Shown here piece after piece: positions 41,653 through 46,541 of a stretch of 46,541 bases of DNA (position 1 is the first letter of the stretch; the number at the start of each line of letters is the position of its first letter). The notes below the pieces were generated by a model, which ran no database searches, was not told the DNA's origin, and saw only the letters and a program-made list of their open reading frames with translations. This DNA is from an uncultured Eubacteriales bacterium (GTDB lineage Bacteria > Bacillota > Clostridia > Oscillospirales > Oscillospiraceae), in NCBI GenBank assembly GCA_900543085.1, contig UQQF01000012.1, positions 1-46,541 of the forward strand. Reading direction: 5' to 3'. Position numbers and translations under genes: made by a program.

Positions 41653-41653
41653 T

Positions 41654-42325
41654 ATGACAAAGAGGCGAAAGCTGATTTTGGCCGTGGCGGTGCTCTTTGC
41701 GCTCAACATCGCGGCGATAGCTCTGGCGCAGGCGGCGAGAGCCGAGACCTATCAGCGCGGCGACTCCGGCGGCACGGTGCGGGAGATACAGACGCTGCTG
41801 AAGGAGTGGGGCTACTACGACGGCAGCGTGGACGGCATATACGGCAGCGAGACAGAGTCGGCCGTCAGGTATTTCCAAAGCACGAACGGGCTCACGGCGG
41901 ACGGCAAGGCCGGCCCCGCCACGCTCGAGGCGCTGGGCATCCAGTCCGGCAGCTATACCCCGGGAGAGGACGCCTCCGGCGAGCTGGCGCTGCTGGCAAG
42001 GCTGATCTCTGCCGAGGCCAGGGGAGAGCCGTACGCCGGCCAGGTGGCGGTGGGCGCGGTGGTCCTGAACCGGGTCGAGCACCCGTCCTTCCCCAACACC
42101 ATCTCGGAGGTCATATTCCAGCCGGGCGCGTTCAGCTGTATGCTGGACGGGCAGTGGGACGAGCCCGTGGCGGACAGCGCCTATCAGGCGGCGCGCGAGG
42201 CTCTGGCCGGGTCTGACCCCAGCGGCGGCGCGATATATTATTTCAACCCCGAGACGGCCACGAATGCGTGGATATGGTCGCGCGAGGAGATAGTCACAAT
42301 AGGAAAGCACCGCTTTTGCGCTTGA
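41654..42325 (+). CDS. sleB: Spore cortex-lytic / cell-wall hydrolase SleB
   Basis: A 223-residue exported hydrolase. A membrane signal (about 5-24) is followed by a peptidoglycan-binding domain (about 32-88: GDSGGTVREIQTLLKEWGYY, FQSTNGLTADGKAGPATLEA) and a Hydrolase_2 catalytic domain (about 105-222: LARLISAEARGEPYAGQVAV, with the glutamate of SAEARGE as catalytic candidate). The family cleaves cortex peptidoglycan during spore germination. The ATG at 41654 is the only start that leaves a good signal peptide; its ribosome-binding site is 11 bases upstream and lies in a hairpin. Confidence 0.9.
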   Translation: MTKRRKLILAVAVLFALNIAAIALAQAARAETYQRGDSGGTVREIQTLLKEWGYYDGSVDGIYGSETESAVRYFQSTNGLTADGKAGPATLEALGIQSGSYTPGEDASGELALLARLISAEARGEPYAGQVAVGAVVLNRVEHPSFPNTISEVIFQPGAFSCMLDGQWDEPVADSAYQAAREALAGSDPSGGAIYYFNPETATNAWIWSREEIVTIGKHRFCA

Positions 42326-42393
42326 ACGTTCAGGCCGGCTGCCATGCCGGCCTGCCGCGCGTTCAGGAGGCGGCAAACTGAGGCTTGTGCCGC

Positions 42394-42423
42394 TTTACAA
42401 AAGGTGCGGTCGCGTTATATAAT
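42394..42423 (+). promoter_or_regulatory. Promoter of the zinc-ribbon membrane protein
   Basis: TTTACA (42394-42399), an 18-bp spacer and TATAAT (42418-42423), 39 bases before the start codon. A GC-rich hairpin without a T tract (CAGGCCGGC/GCCGGCCTG, 42331-42354) separates it from sleB. Confidence 0.65.
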
Positions 42424-42462
42424 ACCCTCACAGAAATCTTATGATGCACATGAGGGATGAAG

Positions 42463-43182
42463 ATGAGTTACTGCAAATCCTGCGGCGCATATATGCCGGA
42501 CTGGGCGGAGGAGTGCCCCGCCTGCGGAGAGCCGAAGGCGGAGAGCAAAAAGCGTGCGGAGAAGAAAAAAGCTTCTGCCGGCGCGTCCGGCGCGGCCTCG
42601 GCCTCAGCCTCGGCCACGGCTCAGGCGGACGAGAGCACTAGCGGCGAATACAGGTATTCGTACAAGAAGGCCGGCAAGACCTCCGACGCGGAGAGCCGCT
42701 GGAGCGACGCCGGAACCGGCTCAAAGACGCGCAAAGGCACCGGCGACAAGGGCGCGTTCAGATATGACGGCTCCAAGCGCAAGGACGGCGGTACATTTAC
42801 TTACGACAACGCAGACGCCTACGAGAACTCCGGCTCGCGCGGACGTGAGAGCTACAAGTCCCGCCGGGGCACGCGCGACTATGAGGGCGAGTACCGCAGC
42901 GACGCGAAGAAGAACAAGCTGCTTGGCGCGCTGTGCTATTTCGGACCGCTGTTCCTGCTGTCGTGGATAATAAAGCCCAGCAGCCGCTTTGTGCGCTACC
43001 ATGTGAACCAGGGTCTTGTGCTGTTCCTGCTGGAGGTCATCGTGTGGATGTTCGACTTCATCCCCTTCGTGGGTCTGCTGAACATACTCTGCATAGTGGG
43101 CTTCTTCTGCGGACTGAGCAACGCGCTCAAGGGCAAACGCAAGCCCATACCGCTGATCGGAGAGATCACGCTTATAAACTGA
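42463..43182 (+). CDS. Zinc-ribbon membrane protein
   Basis: 239 residues. The N-terminus is a zinc ribbon with two CxxC pairs (Cys4/Cys7 and Cys18/Cys21: YCKSCGAYMPDWAEECPACG). A long disordered, charged Ala/Ser/Lys/Tyr-rich middle (about 27-150) follows. The C-terminal membrane domain (about 155-235: LLGALCYFGPLFLLSWII, then VRYHVNQGLVLFLLEVIVWM) resembles DUF4870-type proteins. The role is unknown. ATG 42463 is chosen because GAGGG lies 6 bases upstream, while the ATG at 42457 touches that site. Confidence 0.75.
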   Translation: MSYCKSCGAYMPDWAEECPACGEPKAESKKRAEKKKASAGASGAASASASATAQADESTSGEYRYSYKKAGKTSDAESRWSDAGTGSKTRKGTGDKGAFRYDGSKRKDGGTFTYDNADAYENSGSRGRESYKSRRGTRDYEGEYRSDAKKNKLLGALCYFGPLFLLSWIIKPSSRFVRYHVNQGLVLFLLEVIVWMFDFIPFVGLLNILCIVGFFCGLSNALKGKRKPIPLIGEITLIN

Positions 43183-43231
43183 CCCCTATATACTGAGAGA
43201 GAAAATAAGACAAGACAGGAGGACACAACAC

Positions 43232-44080
43232 ATGAAACTGCTCACATGTGAGTATCAGGGACGCCGTTTCGCCGCCGTCAGCGACGGCAAGCTGGTGTAC
43301 GAGGCCGCGCCGGACATGCTCACGCTCATCAAGTCGCTCGGCGGCGCGCTGCCGGACGAGTCCATGCTCGCCGGCGAGGGCATAGCGCTCACCGACGTGC
43401 GCGTGCTCTCGCCCATACCGGAGCCTGCGCAGGACGTCGTCTGTCTGGGCATGAACTACGTCGAGCACAGCGCCGAGGCCGAGAAGTGGGGCGGCGAAGC
43501 CGAGTTCAAGAAGAACGCCGGCAAGGCCGTGTACTTCTCCAAGCGCGCCGCGTACATAATCGGCCCTGACGATTACATAGACGGCCACTTTGACATAGTC
43601 GACTCGCTCGACTACGAGGTGGAGCTGGCCGTCATCCTCGGCCGCGACGCGTACAGGGTCAGCGAGGAGGGCGCCGCGGACTACGTCCTGGGCTACAGCG
43701 TCCTCAACGACGTGTCCGCCCGCAACCTCCAGACCGCGCACAAGCAGTTCTACTTCGGCAAGAGCCTCGATACCCATACGGCCATGGGTCCCTGGATAGT
43801 CACGCGCGACGAGTTCCCGTGGGAGCCGGAGCTGCCCATCCGCTGCTACATCAACGGCGAGCTGCGCCAGGACAGCAACACCCGCTATGAGATATACGGC
43901 GCCGCGCACGTAATTGCCGAGCTCTCCGCCGGCATAACGCTCAAGGCCGGCACCATCATCGCCATGGGCACCCCCGCAGGCGTAGGCATGGGCTTCACCC
44001 CGCCAAAGTACCTAAAATCCGGCGACGTTGTGCGCTGCGAAATAGGCGGCATCGGCGTGCTCGAGAACACGGTTAAGTGA
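43232..44080 (+). CDS. Fumarylacetoacetate hydrolase-family enzyme
   Basis: A 282-residue member of the FAH superfamily, metal-dependent enzymes that cleave C-C bonds or decarboxylate/isomerise keto acids in aromatic or sugar-acid pathways. The signature CLGMNYVEHSAEA is followed by the metal-ligand region DSLDYEVELAVILGRDAYRV, then GYSVLNDVSARNLQ and GTPAGVGMGFTPPKYLKSGD. Lacking neighbours of a pathway, the substrate cannot be assigned. AGGAGGA lies 9 bases before the ATG, and a terminator follows. Confidence 0.92.
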   Translation: MKLLTCEYQGRRFAAVSDGKLVYEAAPDMLTLIKSLGGALPDESMLAGEGIALTDVRVLSPIPEPAQDVVCLGMNYVEHSAEAEKWGGEAEFKKNAGKAVYFSKRAAYIIGPDDYIDGHFDIVDSLDYEVELAVILGRDAYRVSEEGAADYVLGYSVLNDVSARNLQTAHKQFYFGKSLDTHTAMGPWIVTRDEFPWEPELPIRCYINGELRQDSNTRYEIYGAAHVIAELSAGITLKAGTIIAMGTPAGVGMGFTPPKYLKSGDVVRCEIGGIGVLENTVK

Positions 44081-44129
44081 GCGCCCCGCCGCCCGACGGC
44101 GGCGCCGCGATAACATAAACACACAGCCC

Positions 44130-44157
44130 AAGCCCCCGCTGAGCCGGGGGCTTTTTT
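44130..44157 (+). terminator. Terminator of the FAH-family gene
   Basis: AAGCCCCCG (44130-44138) and CGGGGGCTT (44145-44153) around a 6-base loop, continuing into a T run to 44157. Confidence 0.92.
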
Positions 44158-44181
44158 ACGCCCGGCGAGTGAATATTATTT

Positions 44182-44211
44182 CGCATAATTGCGCATAATA
44201 GCGTATATTTG
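44182..44211. repeat. Three 10-bp tandem repeats upstream of the nucleotidyltransferase promoter
   Basis: CGCATAATTG, CGCATAATAG and CGTATATTTG follow each other exactly, about 60 bases upstream of the -35 box at 44270. A 10-bp period places each copy on the same face of the helix, so this could be a protein-binding or bent-DNA site. Confidence 0.4.
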
Positions 44212-44269
44212 CGTCCCGTATCCAGAAATGCGGCAGCGGATATAAGCAAAACTGATAAATTGTATTCAC

Positions 44270-44298
44270 TTGACAAGCTACCTTGAAGCTCATATGAT
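44270..44298 (+). promoter_or_regulatory. Promoter of the truncated nucleotidyltransferase gene
   Basis: TTGACA (44270-44275), a 17-bp spacer and TATGAT (44293-44298), about 22 bases before the start codon. Confidence 0.7.
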
Positions 44299-44319
44299 AA
44301 ATTTGCGGCAAGGAAGGGG

Positions 44320-44757
44320 ATGATCCATATCAAGACCGGTGCGGTTATTCTTGCGGCGGGCTCCTCGCAGCAGATGAAGGAGTTCAGGCCGCTGATGTGC
44401 ATAGGCGGACAGCCTATGATATGCAGGATAGTGGATATGCTGATGCAGCTGAAGGCAGGCCCGATAGCCGCCGTGTTGGGCGAGAGGCACGAGGCCGTCA
44501 GGCGCTGCCTGTCGGGGAGCCAGGTCGTGTTCATACACAACAGACGCTATGCAAAGACGGATATGCTCGAGTCGCTGAAGCTGGGGCTGAAGGCGATACA
44601 GCCGCTTTGCGACAGGGCGGTGATAATACTACCGGCTGATTTGCCGCTGGTAAAGCCGGAGACTGTGGAAACACTGCTCAGCCGGGCCGGAGACGCCGTC
44701 GTGCCGGAATTCGCAGGTCTCAGCGGGTCGAACAGATACAGTAAAAATGAACAGTGA
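44320..44757 (+). pseudogene. Truncated MobA/MocA-like nucleotidyltransferase
   Basis: 145 residues, where related molybdenum-cofactor cytidylyltransferase-like proteins have about 190-200. The N-terminal nucleotide-binding part is present (GAVILAAGSSQQMKEFRPLM), as are FIHNRRYAKTDMLESLKLGL and the metal-binding ILPADLPLVKPET. The protein stops being family-like near AVVPEFAGLSG, where a decayed IS3-type sequence begins, so the C-terminal part has been lost. The glycine-rich loop also departs from the usual GxSxRMG form. A strong promoter and AGGAAGGGG precede the ATG, so a shortened protein may still be made. Function is doubtful. Confidence 0.72.
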
Positions 44758-45168
44758 CAAAAGGCTCCCTAATGTAGGAAAACAGTCTACGTCAGGGGGC
44801 TTGTTATGGGGAAACGGAACCACACACACGTTCAAGCGCTGCTGCCTGAGATTAAGGCAATGCTGGCAGAGGGGAAACCCAGAGGGAAGTTGCAGAACAC
44901 TACGGCTTTCGTGATAAGCAGGTGGTAAAAAGGCTGCTTGAGCGTGAGCGGAGAAAATAACGGAAGCCGGAATCCTTCCATTACCCACAGGGAGGCTGAG
45001 GAAAGATGCTTCGCCAAGAGACATTGTGCTTCGGGTCATGCAGAAGTATGATTTGCTGTCTGAAATCCGCCGCCGCAGGAAATGGCAGCAGATTGGGAAG
45101 CAGATTCACAGGTATGAGAATCTGCTGAACAGAGAGTTCCATGCGGACAGGCTCAACAGCATGGGGTA
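44748..45168 (+). mobile_element. Decayed IS3-family insertion sequence remnant
   Basis: A start at 44806 (GGGGG upstream) gives MGKRNHTHVQALLPEIKAML and AEGKPR, then a frameshift; the next frame reads EVAEHYGFRDKQVVKRLLER before a stop. This is the orfA helix-turn-helix start of IS3-type transposases. From 45035 another frame gives KYDLLSEIRRRRKWQQIGKQ and LLNREFHADR, matching the start of the orfB integrase region, and then stops at 45168. Most of orfB, including the DDE core, is absent. Several frameshifts show it is dead. The left end is probably near 44748, where the truncated nucleotidyltransferase stops matching its family. Confidence 0.78.
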
Positions 45169-45194
45169 GTTAATATCGCGGGGGTCTGCTGCGT

Positions 45195-46085
45195 TTATGC
45201 CTCGCCCTGCTTTATCATGTTGACAAATTGGAGCAGCGCGGGGTTCTCGTTCTCCGAGGAGTAGAGCCAGGCGGACGCAAACACCAGCGGCTCCTCCAGC
45301 TGCACAAAGGAGTACAGCTCGCTGCTCCACTGCCGCCTCTCCGACCAGGGGACGATGTTCCCGCCCTTGTTCAGCGCCACCATGAACGTCGCCACGTCCT
45401 GCTCGGGGACGTATATGACGTTCTCCGGCTCTATGCCCGCCGAGCGGAAGTAGTTGAGGTACATGCTGGTCACGTAGTCCTCGACCTTGGGTATGCCTCC
45501 CCAGAAGGTGGTGTACTGCGCCAGCTCCGCCTTGCCGACCTTTTCGCGCCCGGCCAGGGGGTGGTCGCGGCAAACCATCAGACAGTGCTCGTTCCTCACG
45601 ACGCCGCACTTCTTGATGTGCGGGTTGAGCGTGTAGTATTTGGGTATGTCGAATACGACGTCAATTTTGCCGTTTAGCAGGTCCTCGTACTTCCGGTCTC
45701 TGTCCACCTGCTTAGGTATGATGTCCACCTCCGGGTGCGCGTGAGAGAACCTGCGCAGCGTGTCGGCCTTTACCTCGCTCTGCATCAGTCCCTCGATGCC
45801 CACCGTGAGGAAGCTCTTTTTGCCGTTGAGCTTGCTCGCAGCTCGGGCGAGCGCCTCGTCCAGTCCGGCCATGAGCTTTACGCAGTCCACGTAGAAACTC
45901 TGCCCGGCGTCCGTGAACGACACGCGGCGCGTGCTGCGCTCAAAGAGCGCGAAGCCCAACTCCTCCTCCATGGCGCGTATCTGCTGACTGACCGCAGACT
46001 GCGCCACATGACACTCCTCGGCGGCCTTGGAAAAACTCATATTGCGCGCTACGGCACAGAATATCTCGATTCTATCCAGCTTCAC
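45195..46085 (-). CDS. LysR-family transcriptional regulator
   Basis: A 296-residue regulator. The N-terminal winged HTH is canonical (MKLDRIEIFCAVARNMSFSK, AAEECHVAQSAVSQQIRAME, EELGFALFERSTRRVSFTDA). A type-2 periplasmic-binding effector domain follows (about 90-290: VGIEGLMQSEVKADTLRRFS, DIIPKQVDRDRKYEDLLNGK). The start is GTG 46085, since upstream codons would add a non-homologous hydrophobic stretch; its ribosome-binding site is weak (GCGGTGA). Its usual divergent target gene is not present here, because the next plus-strand signals are rRNA-like promoters. Confidence 0.92.
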   Translation of the reverse strand: MKLDRIEIFCAVARNMSFSKAAEECHVAQSAVSQQIRAMEEELGFALFERSTRRVSFTDAGQSFYVDCVKLMAGLDEALARAASKLNGKKSFLTVGIEGLMQSEVKADTLRRFSHAHPEVDIIPKQVDRDRKYEDLLNGKIDVVFDIPKYYTLNPHIKKCGVVRNEHCLMVCRDHPLAGREKVGKAELAQYTTFWGGIPKVEDYVTSMYLNYFRSAGIEPENVIYVPEQDVATFMVALNKGGNIVPWSERRQWSSELYSFVQLEEPLVFASAWLYSSENENPALLQFVNMIKQGEA

Positions 46086-46116
46086 GATATCACCGCACTT
46101 ATAAGTAATATAGATA

Positions 46117-46145
46117 ATTATATAACAAATAATAAGACAATGCAA
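46117..46145 (-). promoter_or_regulatory. Promoter of the LysR gene
   Basis: Minus strand TTGCAT (46145-46140), a 17-bp spacer and TATAAT (46122-46117), about 32 bases before GTG 46085. The surrounding DNA is AT-rich. Confidence 0.65.
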
Positions 46146-46249
46146 GGCCATAGGCGCGTTCAGACGGGACATAACGCGTATGAATATATAGTATGGAGCG
46201 AGAGCGGCAAAGACGCTGCAAAAGAGTCTGAAAAAACTGAAAATAGTGC

Positions 46250-46278
46250 TTGACAAATGGGGAATGTTAAGTTATTAT
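46250..46278 (+). promoter_or_regulatory. Strong tandem promoter P1, rRNA-operon type
   Basis: TTGACA (46250-46255), a 17-bp spacer and TATTAT (46273-46278). A second TTGACA promoter lies 113 bases downstream in the same direction. No gene lies between. Confidence 0.65.
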
Positions 46279-46362
46279 AATGCTCCACCGGGCGGCGTGA
46301 GCCTCCGGTAAAAGGTCTGAAAAGACCGGCGAAAAAAATCTCGAAAAAACCTGAAAAAACTC

Positions 46363-46391
46363 TTGACAATCGGTTCGCCAAGTGCTATATT
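46363..46391 (+). promoter_or_regulatory. Strong tandem promoter P2, rRNA-operon type
   Basis: TTGACA (46363-46368), a 17-bp spacer and TATATT (46386-46391). It is preceded by A-rich blocks (GAAAAAAATC, CGAAAAAACC, TGAAAAAAC, about 46331-46360), roughly in phase, that could act as an UP element. Confidence 0.72.
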
Positions 46392-46541
46392 AGTCAAGCA
46401 CCTCACCGAGAGGCCGAAACGAAAGAAACCTGACAAACCGCTGAAAACGTGGCGAGTAAGGTACAGATTTCAGGCTTTGAGAGGTTGCGAGTGCACCTTG
46501 TAAATTAAACAATGTAAGTAAAAAGCTTATGCGAATAAGCA
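46392..46541 (+). other. Leader of a probable rRNA operon, cut by the window end
   Basis: 150 bases with no open frame, ending in CACCTTGTAAATTAAACAAT and an AAGCTTATGCGAATAAGC hairpin. The CCTTGTAAATTAAACAA segment resembles the conserved leader and spacer elements of clostridial rRNA operons. The 16S gene would start just outside the window, so the identification rests on promoters and leader only. Confidence 0.5.

Noticed and set aside
39742..41709. A 655-codon open frame opposite thrS.
   Set aside because: Antisense shadow of thrS and the lipoprotein gene, with Val/Ala/Gly-biased sequence and no domain.

Overview
The window looks like the chromosome of a GC-rich, spore-forming, anaerobic Clostridia member, probably a gut bacterium of the Oscillospiraceae type. 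This is inferred from gene families and synteny, since no rRNA gene is present to confirm it. The signs are the firmicute order gdpP-rplI-dnaB-tilS-hpt-ftsH, a spore cortex hydrolase (SleB), S-layer homology proteins, a T-box leader on thrS, strong Shine-Dalgarno sites, consensus sigma-A promoters and frequent TTG/GTG starts.

Layout. 1-6.3 kb: a pseudouridine synthase, a 1318-aa S-layer-anchored GLUG-repeat surface protein and a sugar nucleotidyltransferase carrying a worn phosphomutase tail. 6.3-14.3 kb: a housekeeping operon (c-di-AMP phosphodiesterase, ribosomal protein L9, replicative helicase, tRNA-Ile lysidine synthetase, hypoxanthine phosphoribosyltransferase, FtsH). 14.87-26.41 kb: an 11.5-kb integrative and mobilizable element. 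26.7-27.5 kb: a frameshifted inositol monophosphatase gene. 27.6-34.6 kb: a starch/maltodextrin locus (LacI regulator, GH13 enzyme, MalG/MalF/MalE-type importer, membrane-tethered CBM26-like starch-binding protein). 35-44.1 kb: ychF, a second SLH protein, an SDR/TetR pair, T-box-thrS, a lipoprotein, sleB, a zinc-ribbon membrane protein and a fumarylacetoacetase-family enzyme. 44.3-45.2 kb: a truncated nucleotidyltransferase next to a decayed IS3-family remnant. 45.2-46.5 kb: a LysR regulator, then two strong tandem promoters and a leader that look like the start of an rRNA operon lying outside the window.

The element is the most informative part. It sits inside a gene for an XRE-type regulator with a membrane C-terminus. 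The N-terminal HTH half is at 26389-26517 and the C-terminal half at 14365-14882, both on the minus strand. Removing the element at the shared 10-bp core CCGGTTTCCC restores one in-frame 206-codon gene. The rejoined element ends make a 44-bp near-perfect palindrome, as expected for attP of a large serine recombinase, and that recombinase gene lies 23 bp inside the left end. The backbone also carries TnpW, an array of TGTCAACC iterons beside a VirE-type helicase and a CHC2 primase (a likely replication module), a MobA/MobL relaxase with a DUF3847 partner, an oriT of the AAGTGCGCCCTT class, and an excisionase-like HTH protein. No conjugation pore genes are present, so it would need a helper.

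The element's cargo is a much more AT-rich restriction-modification cassette: a D12-class adenine methyltransferase, a PD-(D/E)XK endonuclease, a second methyltransferase of another class, and a 79-aa cysteine-rich protein. Two unrelated methyltransferases suggest a non-palindromic recognition site. Three base compositions (host, element backbone, cargo) point to stepwise assembly.

Other notable signals: a hairpin that should hide the sleB ribosome-binding site in read-through transcripts while a sigma-G-like promoter fires from inside the hairpin; TetR operators placed exactly across their own promoter; and a starch importer without its own ATPase.
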